Assembly: GCA_024449915.1 (NCBI GenBank)
Contig: JAMZAV010001283.1
Coordinates: 186,001 to 250,000, forward strand
DNA from: Sweltsa coloradensis
Lineage: Eukaryota; Arthropoda; Insecta; Plecoptera; Chloroperlidae
Direction of reading: 5' to 3'
Length of the DNA: 64,000 nt
This document shows, one piece after another, positions 43,196 to 56,160 of the stretch. The notes beneath the pieces were generated by a model. It was given only the letters and a program-made list of their open reading frames with translations, made no database searches and had not been told where the DNA came from. Numbering within the stretch: position 1 is the first letter of the stretch; each line of letters begins with the position of its first letter. Made by a program: the position numbers and the translations under genes.

Positions 43196-43762
43196 AAACT
43201 GTCTTCACAGCTCACCCCCAAATATAATATTAAGGGTCCGTGGTGGTCCCCATATGAAAAATGTGTGAAAACCTACGAAAATCTGTTATATTACGTTTTG
43301 TGTTAAAAATGCGAAAAAATATTATTGTTCAATCAGTACTACGGTACCACCAGTAAAATCTAGATTATCCTTTATCACATCTAAACATTCAGAGGAAGAT
43401 TAAATGTAATGTAATTTTCCGGTTTTATAGGTACGTGTTTTTAGGTACCCGGCGGGTACACCGTACACCACTAACCATTGCCATCCATGTTACGCAAATG
43501 TTCGCTAGTCCTTGTGTTAGATATTATTTGCGACTTTTTATTTCATATTTTCGCAATCGTAAGACACGTGTTGTGCGCCATTAGGAATCTGTTTTTGCCC
43601 TCTTGAGACTGTGTAGATAGTGCCGTATCAATGGCAGTTTCCTGTTCCAAGATTCATTCTGGAATATTATTGTGACCCCTCCTTGTTTGGTTTCTTGTGC
43701 CTGTTATCGTGGGTCGAGCTTCCGGTTGTGTTATTACTAGGGGGAGTCAAGGCCAGCCCTGA

Positions 43763-43815
43763 CAGTCCGTCTGTCAGTCTGTCTCTCTGTCTGTCTGTCT
43801 GTCTGTCTGCCTGTT

Positions 43816-43847
<32 letters not shown>

Positions 43848-44003
43848 GGCGGCGCAGGTCGGTCGTTCTGTCAGTACTGTCTTTCTGTCCATGCCAGTCC
43901 GTCAGTCTCCATCGTCGATGTTGTGTTGGCCAGTCCGTCTGTCTGTCTGCCAGTCCGTCTGTCTGTCTGCCAGTCCGTCTGTCTGCCAGTCCGTCTCTCT
44001 GTC

Positions 44004-44043
<40 letters not shown>
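43763..44043. repeat. (GTCT)n microsatellite
   Basis: About 280 bp of GTCT/CTGT units interrupted by CCAGTC and one 80 bp less regular stretch (about 43850-43930). The Ser-Val-Cys-Leu frame of 167 codons and the Asp-Arg-Gln-Thr frames on the other strand come from this repeat and are not genes. Confidence 0.95.
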
Positions 44044-44044
<1 letters not shown>

Positions 44045-44312
44045 ACTAAGTGCGCACTGGGGGACACACAAACAGTGGCCGTTCATTACAAATTTATTTC
44101 ACTTCCAAAATGGGCCTAAGTAACTCAAGATTTTAGATGTTTTTTGGTGGGTTAGTTAAGTTAGGTCTGCTGGTATCATTTTTTGTAGGCAGCCTATCTT
44201 GATATTTAATTACTTTGGCATGCATGCTGTTCAGTTTCCACTTCCAAACTAGTCAAGCCCATGAACCACGTGGTGTGAATGTGTCTGTTACCGCGCTCTG
44301 GTGCTGCCCCGC
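44044..44312. other. Unannotated flank of the 186 bp satellite
   Basis: Unique-looking. A partial satellite-like word appears just before 44313. Confidence 0.4.
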
Positions 44313-47300
44313 AGTCAACCCAACACTTGCTCTGTAAGGGTCCTGTTACCGAGTACTTGGAGGATATTCCTACCTGTTGGTCCTGCCACCTTGTGTTGCT
44401 GGTGCGGGCGAGGTCACTGTAGCTCGGGTCACTGACTAGAACTAGATGTGGGGGTGACGTCATGCTGTCTGGCGCTGACGAAACTTTATCACCACTCGCA
44501 GTCAACCCAACACTTGCTCTGTAAGGGTCCTGGGTTTCCGAGTACTTGGAGGATGTTCCCACCTGTTGGTCCTGCCACCTTGTGTTGCTGTGTGCGGGCG
44601 AGGTCACTGTAGCTCGGGTCACTGACTAGAACTAGAGTGGGGGGTGACGTCATGCTGTCTGGCGCTGACGAGCTCATCACCACTCGCAGTCTACCCAACA
44701 CTTGCTCTTTAAGGGTCCGTTACCGAGTACTTGGAGGATATTCCTACCTGTTGGTCCTGCCACCTTGTGTTGCTGGTGCGGGGCGAGGGCACTGTAGCTC
44801 GGTTTACTGGGCTAGAACTAGATGTGGGGTGACGTCATTTCTGTCTGGCGCTGAAGAGCTCATCACCACTCGCAGTCAACCCAACACTTGCTCTGTAAGG
44901 GTCCTGTTACCGAGTACTTGGAGGATGTTTCCCACCTGTTGGTCCCGCCCAACTTGTGTTGCTGGTGCGGGCGAGGTCACTGTAGCTTTGGGTCACTGAC
45001 TAGAACTAGATGTGGGGGGTGACGTCATGCTGTCTGGAGCGACGAGCTCATCACCACTCGCAGTCAACCCAAAAACTTGCTCTGTAAGGGTCCTGTTAAA
45101 CCCAGTACTTGGAGATGTTCCTACCTGTTGTCCCGCCACCTTGTGTTGCTGGGGCGGGCGAGGTCACTGTACTCGGGTCACTGACTAGAACTAGATGTGG
45201 GGTGACGTCCCTGCTGTCTGGCGCTGACGAGCTCATCACCACTCGCAGTCAACCCAACCCCTTGCTCTGTAAGGGGCCTGTTACCGAGTACTTGGAGGAT
45301 ATTCCTACCTGTTGGTCCTGCCAGCTTGTGTTGCGGGGCGGGCGAGGTCACTGGAGCTCGGGTCACTGACTAGAACTAGATGTGGGGGGTGACGTCATGC
45401 TGTCTGGCGCTGACGAGCTCATCACCACTCGCAGTCAACCCAACACTTGCTCTGTAAGGGTCCTGTTACCGAGTACTTGGAGGATATTCCTAAATGTTGG
45501 TCCTGCCACTTGTGTTGCTGGTGCGGCGAGGTCACTGTAGCTCGGGTCACTGACTAGAACTTTGATGTGGGGTGACGTCCATGCTGTCTGGCGCTGACGA
45601 GCTCATCACCACTCGCAGTCCAAACCCAACACTTGCTCTGTAAGGGTCCTGTTTCCGATACTTGGAGGATGTTCCTACCTGTTGGTCCTGCCACCTTGTG
45701 TTGCTGGTGCGGGCGAGGTCACTGTAGCTCGGTCACTGGGCTAGAACTAGATGTGGGGGTGACGTCATGCTGTCTGGCGCTGACGAGCTCATCACCACTC
45801 GCCAGTCAACCCAAAAACCTTGCTCTGTAAGGGTCCCATTACCGAGTACTTGGAGGATGTTCTACCTGTTGGTCCTGCCACCTTGTGTTGCTGGTGCGGG
45901 CGAGGTCACTGTAGCTCGGGTCACTGACTAGAACTAGATGTGGGGGGTGACGTCATGCTGTCTGGCGCTGACGAGCTCATCACCACCGCAGTCAACCCAA
46001 CACTTGCTCGGGAAGGGGCCTGTTACCGAGTACTTGGAGGATATTCCTACCTGTTGGTCCTGCCACCTTGTGTGTAGTGTTGCTGGTGCGGGCGAGGTCA
46101 CGTAGTCGGGGCACTGAATAGAACTAGATGTGGGGTGACGTCATGCTGTCTGGCGCTGACGAGTCATCACCACTCGCAGTCAACCAACACTTGCTCTGTA
46201 AGGGTCCTGTTACCGAGTACTTGGAGGATATTCCTACCTGTTGGTCCTGCCACCTTGTGTTGCTGGTGCGGGCGAGGTCCCTGTAGCTCGGGTCACTGAC
46301 TAGAACTAGATGTGGGGTGACGTCATGCTGTCTGGCGCTGACGAGCTCATCACCACTCGCAGTCAACCCAACACTTGCTCTGTAAGGGTCCTGTTACCGA
46401 GTACTTGGAGGATATTCCTACCTGTTGGTCCTGCCACCTTGTGTTGCTGGTGCGGGCGAGGTCACTGTAGCTCGGGTCACTGACTAGAACTAGATGTGGG
46501 GGGTGACGTCATGCTGTCTGGCGCTGACGAGCTCATCACCGATCGCAGTCAACCCAACACTTGCTCTGTAAGGGTCCTGTTTACCGAGTACTTGGAGGAT
46601 GTTCCTACCTGTTGGTCCTGCCAACTTGTGTTGCTGGTGCGGGCGAGGTCACTGTAGCTCGGGTCACTGACTAGAACTAGATGTGGGGGGTGACGTCATG
46701 CTGTCTGGCGCTGACGAGCTCATCACCACTCGCAGTCAACCCAACACTTGCTCTGTAAGGGTCCTGTTACCGAGTACTTGGAGGATATTCCTACCTGTTG
46801 GTCCCTGCCCGCTTGTGTTGCTGGTGCGGGCGAGGTCACTGTAGCTCGGGTCACTGACTAGAACTAGATGGGGGGTGACGTCATGCTGTCTGGCGCTGAC
46901 GAGCTCATCACCACTCGCAGTCAACCCAACACTTGCTCTGTAAGGGTCCTATTACCGAGTACTTGGAGGATGTTCCTACCTGTTTTGGGCCTGCCACCTT
47001 GTGTTGCTGGTGCGGGCGAGGTCACTGTAGTCGGGTCACTGACTAGAACTAGATGTGGGGGGTGACGTCATGCTGTCTGGCGCTGACGAGCTCATCACCA
47101 CTCGCAGTCAACCAACACTTGCTCTGTAGGTCCTGTTACCGAGTACTTGGAGGATATTCCTACCGTTGGTCCTCCACCTGTGTTGCTGGTGCGGGCGAGG
47201 CACTGTAGCTCGGTCACTGACTAGAACTAGATGTGGGGTACGTCATGCTGTCTGGCGCTGACGAGCTCTCACCACTCGCAGTCAACCCAACACTTTCTCT

Positions 47301-50300
47301 GTAAGGGTCCTGTTACCGAGTACTTGGAGGATGTTCCTACCTGTTGGTCCTGCCACCTTGGGGTTGCTGGTGCGGGCGAGGTCACTGTAGCTCGGGTCAC
47401 AGACTAGAAATAGATGTGGGGGGTGACGTCATGCTGTCTGGTGCTGACGAGCTCATCACAACTCGCAGTCAACCCAAACACTTGCTCTGTAAGGGTCCTG
47501 TTACCGGGGTACTTGGAGGAAATTTCCCACCTGTTGGTCCTGCCAGCTTGTGTTGCTGGGGCGGGCGAGGTCACTGTAGCTCGGGTCACTGACTAGAACT
47601 AGATGTGGGGGGTGACGTCATGCTGTCTGGCGCTGACGAGCTCATCACCACTCGCAGTCAACCCAACACTTGCTCTGTAAGGGTCCTGTTACCGAGTACT
47701 TGGAGGTTGTTCCTACCTGTTGGTCCTGCCACCTTGTGTTGCTGGTGCGGGCGAGGTCACTGTAGCTCGGGTCACTGACTAGAACTAGATGTGGGGGGTG
47801 ACGTCATGCTGTCTGGCGCTGACGAGCTCATCACCACTCGCAGTCAACCCAACACTTGCTCTGTAAGGGTCCTGTTACCGAGTACTTGGAGGATATTCCT
47901 ACCTGTTGGTCCTGCCACCTTGTGTTGCTGGTGCGGGCGAGGTCACTGTAGCTCGGGTCACTGACTAGAACTAGGTGTGGGGTGACGTCATGCTGTCTGG
48001 CGCTGACGAGCTCATCACCACTCGCAGTCAACCCAACACTTGCTCGTAAGGTCCTGTTACCGAGTACTTGGAGGATATTCTACCTGTTTTGGGCCTGCCA
48101 CCTTGTGTTGCTGGTGCGGGCGAGGTCACTTTTAGCTCGGGGCACTGACTAGAACTAGATGTGGGGGGTGACGTCATGCTGTCTGGCGCTGACGGCTCAT
48201 CACCACCCGCAGTCAACCCAACACTTGCTCTGTAAGGGTCCTGTTACCGAGTACTTGGAGATATTCCTACCTGTTGGTCCTGCCACCTTGTGTTGCTGGT
48301 GCGGGCGAGGTCACTGTAGCTCGGGTCCACTGACTAGAACTAGATGTGGGGGGTGACGTCATGCGTCTGGCGCTGACGAGCTCATCACCACTCGCAGTCA
48401 ACCCAACACTTGCTCTGTAAGGGTCCTGTTACCGAGTACTTTGGGGGATATTCCTACCTGTTTGGTCCTGCCAGCTTGTGTTGCTGGTGCGGGCGAGGTC
48501 ACTGTAGCTCGGGTCACTGACTAGAATAGATTGGGGGGTGACGTCATGCGTCTGGTGCTGACGAGCTCATCACCACTCGCAGTCAACCCAACAACTTGCT
48601 CTGTAAGGGTCCTGTTACCCAGTACTTGGAGGATATTCCTACCGTTGGTCCTGCCACCTTGTGTTGCTGGTGCGGGGGGAGGCACTGTAGCTCGGTCACT
48701 GACTAGAACTAAATGTGGGGACGTCATGCTGCTGCCCTGACGACTCATCACCCACCCCGCAGTCAACCAACACTTGCTCTGGTAAGGGTCCGTTACCGAG
48801 TACTGAGGAATTCCTACCTGTTGTCCTGCCAGCTTGTGTGCTGGTGCGGGCGAGGTCACTGTAGCTCGGCTCACTGACTAGAACTAGATGTGGGGGGACG
48901 TCATGCTGTCTGGCGCTGACGAGCTCATCACCACTCGCAGTCAACCCAACACTTGCTCTGTAAGGGTCCTGTTACCGAGTACTTGGAGGATATTCCTACC
49001 TGTTGGTCCTGCCAGCTTGTGTTGCTGGTGCGGGCGAGGTCACTGTAGCTCGGCTCACTGACTAGAACTAGATGTGGGGTGACGTCATGCTGTCTGGCGC
49101 TGACGAGCTCATCACCACTCGCAGTCAACCCAACCTTGCTCTGTAAGGGTCCTGTTACCGAGTACTTGGGGGATATTCCTACCGTTGGTCCTGCCACCTT
49201 GTGTTGCTGGTGCGGGGGAGGCACTGTAGCTCGGGTCACTGACTAGAACTAGATGTGGGGGTGACGTCATGCTGTCTGGCGCTGACGAGCTCATCACCAC
49301 TCGCAGTCAACCCAACACTTGCTCTGTAAGGGTCCTGTTACCGAGTACTTGGAGGATATTCCTACCTGTTGGTCCTGCCACCTTGTGTTGCTGGTGCGGG
49401 CGAGGTCACTGTAGCTCGGGTCACTGACTAGAACTAGATGTGGGGGGTGACGTCATGCTGTCTGGCGCTGACGAGCTCATCACCACTCGCAGTCCAACCC
49501 AACACTTGCTCTGTAAGGGTCCTGTACCGAGTACTGGAGGATGTTCCTACCTGTTGGTCCTGCCACCTTGTGTTGCTGGTGCGGGCGAGGTCACTGTAGC
49601 TCGGGTCACTGACTAGAACTAGATGTGGGGTGACGTCATGCTGTCTGGCGCTGACGAGCTCATCACCACTCGCAGTCAACCCAACACTTGCTCTGTAAGG
49701 GTCCTGTTACCGAGTACTTGGAGGATATTCCTTTCCTGTTGGTCCTGCCACCTTGTGTTGCTGGTTTCGGGCGAGGTCACTGTAGCTCGGGTCACTGACT
49801 AGAACTAGATGTGGGGTGACGTCATGCTGTCTGGTGCTGACGAGCTCATCACCACTCGCAGTCAACCCAACACTTGCTCTGTAAGGGTCCTGTTACCGAT
49901 TTCTTGGAGGATGTTCCCACCTGTTGGTCCTGCCACCTTGTGTTGCTGGTGCGGGCGAGGTCACTGTAGCTCGGGTCACTGATAGAACTAATGTGGGGTG
50001 ACGTCATGCTGTCTGGCGCTGACCGAGCTCATCACCACTCGCAGTCAACCCAACACTTGCTCTGTAAGGGTCCTGTTACCGAAATACTTGGAGGATATTC
50101 CTACCTGTTGGTCCTGCACCTTGTGTTGCTGGTGCGGGGGAGGTTTACTGTAGCTCGGGTCACTGACTAGAACTAGATGTGGGGGTGACGTCATGCTGTC
50201 TGGCGCTGACGAGCCCCATCACCACTCGCAGTCAAACAACACTTGCTCTGGGAAGGGTCCTGTTACCGAGTACTTGGAGGATGTTCCTACCTGTTGGTCC

Positions 50301-53300
50301 TGCCACCTTTTGTGTAGGGTTTCTGGTGCGGGCGAGGTCACTGTAGCTCGGGTCACTGACTAGAACTAGAGTGGGGTGACGTCATGCTGTCTGGTGCTGA
50401 CGAGCTCATCACCATCGCAGTCAACCCAACACTTGCTCTGTAAGGGTCCTGTTACCGAGTACTTGGAGGATATTCCTACCTGTTGGTCCTGCCACCTTGT
50501 GTTGCTGGTGCGGGCGAGGTCACTGTAGCTCGGGTCACTGACTAGAACTAGATGTGGGGTGACGTCATGCTGTCTGGCGCTGACGAGCTCATCACCACTC
50601 GCAGTCAACCCAACACTTGCTCTGTAAGGGTCCTGTTACCGAGTACTTGGAGGATGTTCCTACCTGTTGGTCCTGCCACCTTGTGTTGCTGGTGCGGGCG
50701 AGGTCACTGTAGCTCGGGTCACTGACTAGAACTAGATGTGGGGGGTGACGTCATGCTGTCTGGCGCTGACGAGCTCATCACCACTCCAGTCAAACCCAAC
50801 ACTTGCTCTGTAAGAGTCCTGTTACCGAGTACTTGGAGGATGTTCCTACCTGTTGGTCCTGCCACCTTGTGTTGCTGGTGCGGGCGAGGTCACTGTAGCT
50901 CGGGTCACTGACTAGAACTAGATGTGGGGTGACGTCATGCTGTCTGGCGCTGACGAGCTCATCACCACTCGCAGTCAACCCAACACTTCTGTGTAAAGGG
51001 TCCTGTTACGAGTACTTGGAGGATGTTCCTACCTGTTGGTCTGCCCCCTTGTGTTGCTGGTGCGGGGGAGGTTCACTGTAGCTCGGGTCACTGACTAGAA
51101 CTAGATGTGGGGTGACGTCATGCTGTCTGGCGCTGACGAGCTCATCAAACCCCTCGCAGTCAACCCAACACTTGCTCTGTAAGGGTCCTGTTACCCAGTA
51201 CTTGGAGGATAATCCTACCTGTTGGTCCTGCCACCTTGTGTTGCTGGTGCGGGCGAGGTCACTGTAGCTCGGGTCACTGACTAGAACTAGATGTGGGGTG
51301 TGACGTCATGCTGTCTGGCGCTTGGGCGAGCTCATCACCACTCGCAGTCAACCAACACTTGCTCTGTAAGGTCCTGTTACCGAGTACTTGGAGGATATTC
51401 CTACCTGTTGGTCCTGCCACCTGTGTTGCTGGTGCGGGCGAGGTCACTGTAGCTCGGGTCACTGACTAGAAATAGATGTGGGGGGTGACGTCATGCTGTC
51501 TGGCGCTGACGAGCTCATCACCATCGCAGTCAACCCAACACTTGCTGTGTAAGGGTCCGTTACCGAGGGACTTGGAGGATATTCCTACCTGTTGGTCCTG
51601 CCACCTTGTGTTGCTGGTGCGGGCGAGGTCACTGTAGCTCGGGTCACTGACTAAACTAGATGTGGGGGGGTGACGTCATGCTGTCTGGCGCTGCGAGCTC
51701 ATCACCACTCGCAGTCAACCCAACACTTGCTGTGGGAAGGGTCCTGTTACCGAGTACTTGGAGGATATTCCTACCTGTTGGTCCTGCCACCTTGTGTTGC
51801 TGGTGCGGGCGAGGTCACTGTGCTCGGGTCACTGACTAGAACTAAGTGGGGGTGTGACGTCATGCTGTTTTGGCGCTGACGAGCTCATCACCACTCGCAG
51901 TCAACCAACACTTGCTCTGTAAGGTCCTGTACCGAGTACTTGGAGGATATTCCTACCTGTTGGGCCTGCCACCTTGTGTTGCTGGTGCGGGCGAGGTCAC
52001 TGTAGCTCGGGTCACTGACTAGAACTAGATGTGGGGTGACGTCATGCTGTCTGGCGCTGACGAGCTCATCACCACTCGCAGTCAACCCAACACTTGCTGT
52101 GTAAGGGTCCTGTTACCGAGTACTTGGAGGATATTCCTACCTGTTGGTCCTGCCACCTTGTGTTGCTGGTGCGGGCGAGGTCACTGTAGCTCGGGTCCCC
52201 TGACTAGAACTAGATGTGGGGGGTGGGCGTCCTGCTGTCTGGCCTGACGAGTCATCACCACTGCAGTCAAACCCCAAAACTTGCTGTGTAAGGGTCCTGT
52301 TACCGAGACTTGGAGGTATTCCTAAACCCGTTGGTCCTGCCACCTTTTGGTAGGTTGCTGGTGCGGGCGAGGTCACTGTAGCTCGGGTCACTGACTAGAA
52401 CTAGATGTGGGGGTGACGTCATGCTGTCTGGCGCTGACGAGTCATCACCACCCGCAGTCAACCCAACACTTTGCTCTGTAAGGGTCCTGTTACCGAGTAC
52501 TTGGAGGATGTTCCTACCTGTTGGTCCTGCCACCTTGTGTTGCGGTGCGGGCGAGGTCACGTAGCTCGGGTCACTGACTAGAACTAGATGTGGGGGTGAC
52601 TCATGTGTCTGGCGCTGACGAGCTCTCCCACCGCAGTCAACCCAACACTTGCTCGTAGGGTCCTATTACCCGAGTACTTGGAGGATATTCCCACCTGTTG
52701 CCCCCGCCACCTTGTGTTGCTGGTGCGGGCGAGGTCACTGTAGCTCGGGTCACTGACTAGAACTAGATGTGGGGGGTGACGTCATGCTGTCTGGCGCTGA
52801 CGAGCTCATCACCACTCGCAGTCAACCCAACACTTGCTCTGTAAGGGTCCTGTTACCGAGTACTTGGAGGGTGTTCCTACTGTTGGTCCTTGCCACCTTG
52901 TGTGCTGGTGCGGCGAGGTCACTGTAGCTCGGGTCACTGACTAGAACTAGATTGGGGGACGTAAAGCTGTCTGGTGCTGACGAGCTCATCACCACTCGTA
53001 GTCAACCCAAAAACTTGCTCTGTAAGGGTCCTGTACCGAGTACTTGGAGGATATTCCTACCTGTTGGTCCTGCACCTTGTGTTGCTGGTGCGGGCAGGTC
53101 ACTGTAGCTCGGCTCACTGACTAGAACTAGATGTGGGGTGACGTCATGGGTGTCTGGCGCTGACGAGCTCATCACCACTCGCAGTCAACCCAACACTTGC
53201 TCTGTAAGGTCCGTTTCCGAGTACTTGGAGGATGTTCCTACCTGTTGGTCCTGCCACCTTGTGTTGCTGGTGCGGGCGAGGTCACTGTAGCTCGGGTCAC

Positions 53301-53738
53301 TGACTAGAACTAGATGTGGGGGTGACGTCATGCTGTCTGGCGCTGACGACTCATCACCACTCGCAGTCAACCCCAAAACTTGCTCTGTAAAGGGGCCTGT
53401 TACCGAGTACTTGGAGGATTTCCTACCTGTTTGTCCTGCCACTTGTGTTGCTGGTGCGGGCGAGGTCACTGTAGCTCGGGTCACTGACTAGAACTAGGGT
53501 GTGGGGGGTGACGTCATGCTGTCTGGCGCTGACGAGCTCATCACCACTCGCAGTCAACCCAACACTTGCTCTGTAAGGGTCCTGTTACCGAGTACTTGGA
53601 GGATATTCCTACCTGTTGGTCCTGCCACCTTGTGTTGCTGGTGCGGGCGAGGTCACTGTAGCTCGGGTCACTGACTAGAACTAGATGTGGGGGGTGACGT
53701 CATGCTCTCTGGCGCTGACGAGCTCATCACCACTCGCA
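44313..53738. repeat. 186 bp satellite array, about 51 copies, TGACGTCA in most units
   Basis: I counted 51 occurrences of the GGAGGATATTCC/GGAGGATGTTCC landmark between 44360 and 53602, giving a period near 185 bp. Unit: CAGTCAACCCAACACTTGCT, CTGTAAGGGTCCTGTTACCG, AGTACTTGGAGGATATTCCT, ACCTGTTGGTCCTGCCACCT, TGTGTTGCTGGTGCGGGCGA, GGTCACTGTAGCTCGGGTCA, CTGACTAGAACTAGATGTGG, GGTGACGTCATGCTGTCTGG, CGCTGACGAGCTCATCACCA, CTCG. Linked variants (ATATT/ATGTT, CCACC/CCAGC, CGCTG/TGCTG) recur. Open frames of 60-138 codons occur on both strands because of repetition. Small indels are frequent. Confidence 0.96.
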
Positions 53739-54514
53739 GGCTCTCTCACTTGCGACAACCTGACCCATCGCTATTGTTGTTTAGGAGGAAGGAATGTCGT
53801 CAATATTGAAAACACTCGGAAGTACACTTACTTTTAGAAATACCTCGCAAGCGCGATATATCGAAAAAGTGATTTCCAAGTCCTGGACCTTTCCCGCCCC
53901 TCTTCCGGTGTGTGGTCATAGGGTGGTAGTAAAGTAGGGACCAGGGGTGTGTGTAAATCTGCAGGAGATGGAGGAAGACGATTGTCAGTGAGTGTTGAGT
54001 GAAGGCTATACGGCTGACGGTACTCCCGAGTAGGAACTGACTAATCATTTGGTAATTTCGTTTTGTTTCGCATTTTTAAATTTGATCTTGCCATCGATCT
54101 CCGCGCCATCAGTCTGGCAGTGTTTGTTTACTCCTACAACCTACGCCGGTGCGATCTCAGAGTGACCCCTGTTATATTCGCCTGTGATTCGGTCCCCATG
54201 CTTCTGTTGCATCACTCCAAACATACTTGTTGTGTTGTGTGCATTACCAGCGTCCTCTCCAGCGCTGCTCAATCAAAACGACGTAAAGATTGTGCGTTAT
54301 ACTTGCTTGTATTAATACCATGCTTGTATGCCCTTTAGAAGTTGATTGATAAACAATTAGTTTTCTAAAAACTACACCTAACGCAAGCTAATTATTTTAA
54401 AAACTCCCCATTTTATAAAAATCCGCATAAAAACGCATACCGCTGGTTAGAGCAGATGTAGGGTTCTAGAGCTAGTGTAACGGCTTCGTTCTCCTCGACG
54501 TCTGCTCGGCAGTC
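53739..54514. other. Unannotated non-coding stretch
   Basis: Right flank of the satellite. A 91-codon frame (54063-54338) has no recognisable domain. Nothing else was seen. Confidence 0.4.
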
Positions 54515-54726
54515 CGGGTTAGTGGAGGAACCTATATGACTGTCAAGGATACACCGTCTTTTCGGATGGGACGTTTAGCCGTTGGTACTCTTGGTAGTTT
54601 TCCATAAGAGTAGGCCACGTGCCGGTACCGGGTTTCCCCTCCTCCCTTCTGTCCATACTTCATCCTCATCTATCACCACTCATCGTCTCGAATAGCCAAA
54701 GTGGATTAATATGAGACGTTAAGGAA

Positions 54727-54780
<54 letters not shown>
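54515..54780 (+). repeat. CAAT-tailed SINE-like repeat, most complete copy
   Basis: GTGGAGGAACCTATATGACT, CGGATGGGACGTTTAGCCG, ACGTGCCGGTACCGGGTTTC, CACCACTCATCGTCTCGAAT, ATATGAGACGTTAAGGAATA, then about twelve perfect CAAT units (54731-54779). A possible A-box-like GCTGGTTAGAGCAGATG lies upstream at about 54440, which would extend the element to about 54435. The simple-repeat tail is what one expects of a SINE mobilised by a LINE with a short repeat tail. Confidence 0.75.
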
Positions 54781-56117
54781 AATGGCATATGAGCACAGAT
54801 GTAGCTTTCCTCTACAATCCAGTGTTTACTCGAGTCTTCTGTCTCCAGTTGTTCGGCAATCAGACCTTGTACCGTGAGCTATGTTTTGTGTCCAGTTCTG
54901 TCCGGGAAGTGCCCTCTTAAAGTGTAACTTCCTGTACCCTCACCTGGTTTTCTCCTGTGTATGGAAACACCACTATCGTGGTTCTGTCTTCAAGTTGATG
55001 GTGGTGGGGGACTTGGGAGGAAAAGCCAGCTTTATAGACAAGGACGGTTTATGTCTCCACCCGTGTAAGGCAGAGCGTAATTTGCAAGGCTAAGCTCTCA
55101 CGTAGTACGCAGTCGTATTCTTACGTGTGACGTGCAAGTCAAGTCTAACCACCATCTGGCTCGCAGCTCTTGGTAATAACAAGGGTTAGGTGCCCCAACA
55201 CCAAGGCCGCCTCTATTAGTCTAATATAGCCTCCCTTCCTGACGTAATCCGAGACCGGCAAACAAAGTTTGTAGTCGTTATCCCAAGAGAGCGATTGCTT
55301 TTTAGTGTTCTGCCGTCAACACATTCCGTGACGTAACGGTTCTCGTTGCCCCTTCTGTCTCTCATCCCTTGCCAAGATAGGTGGAGTGACCTTGTGGTGA
55401 TGCACATTATCCCGGCAATGTGCTGTCGAGTGCCGTGTAGTAAGACAAGGAAGTGCACGCGTCATACGCGGCGCTTCAAGGACGCCGCTGTGCAGCCAAG
55501 GTTCCTCGGGTACTTTCCCTGCTAGATGCATTCCTCGTAGATTCTTTCCTCTGCGTGTCTATAGTAAACAGCATGAATCGTTCATCTCTGGTGGATGTCA
55601 AGTGTCCCAAGTTCCCCGGTATGGGTTGGGGCAGTGTGGTCGTCAGGGCGTAGAACCGAAAACCAAACCGAAATAATTCCCTCTGTCTGAAAACCGAACG
55701 GTTCCATCGATATCCTGATTTTCGGGATGTTAGTTTCAGAGGAAGGTCCACTAAACCTCCTAGCGAAACAACTAGGATCAGTTTTTTAAATCTTTTTTAA
55801 TTTTTCGTTGTGGTATATATTCCTAGGGCATATGACGGAGGTTGGTTATCGATACGTAAAATCACACACCAAACACTATACACGAATATTCTTCAAGGTT
55901 AGCTATACGTGTAGTAAATTTTTAGTTTTTTTCTCGAATATATAATTTACCAGATTGACCAAATCCATGTAAGCCTACTCTAGCTATGTATTTGGCTAAT
56001 TCTCAACGACTAGCTGATGATACCTGAAATGTTGAAGTTGGTGCAGCATCTTTCAGCTGTTAGCATGCAAAGTTTAACCCCCCTCTACTAACTATAGCGT
56101 GGCTATTACTTAGGCAG
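54781..56117. other. Unannotated non-coding stretch
   Basis: Short AACCGAAAACCAAACCG-type words near 55655 and 55690 hint at a transposon fragment. No gene is recognised; frames are 91 codons or fewer. Confidence 0.4.
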
Positions 56118-56160
56118 CTCCCGTGGGCCGGGCTCGCGTCCCGTGAGGAGGTTTATCATA
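56118..56160 (+). repeat. Weak B-box-like fragment
   Basis: GGGCCGGGCTCGCGTCCCG at 56126-56144 resembles the B box of the GC-rich SINE heads. No A box is seen, so this is a low-confidence relic. Confidence 0.25.

Noticed and set aside
43620..44123. 167-codon ORF, Ser-Val-Cys-Leu rich
   Set aside because: Translation of the (GTCT)n microsatellite.
44206..53484. Dozens of ORFs of 60-138 codons repeating the same peptide
   Set aside because: Read-through of the 186 bp satellite on both strands; stops and frames differ between units.
44313..53738. Regular repeats considered as a CRISPR array
   Set aside because: Units are contiguous 186 bp copies without unique spacers, in eukaryotic-type sequence.
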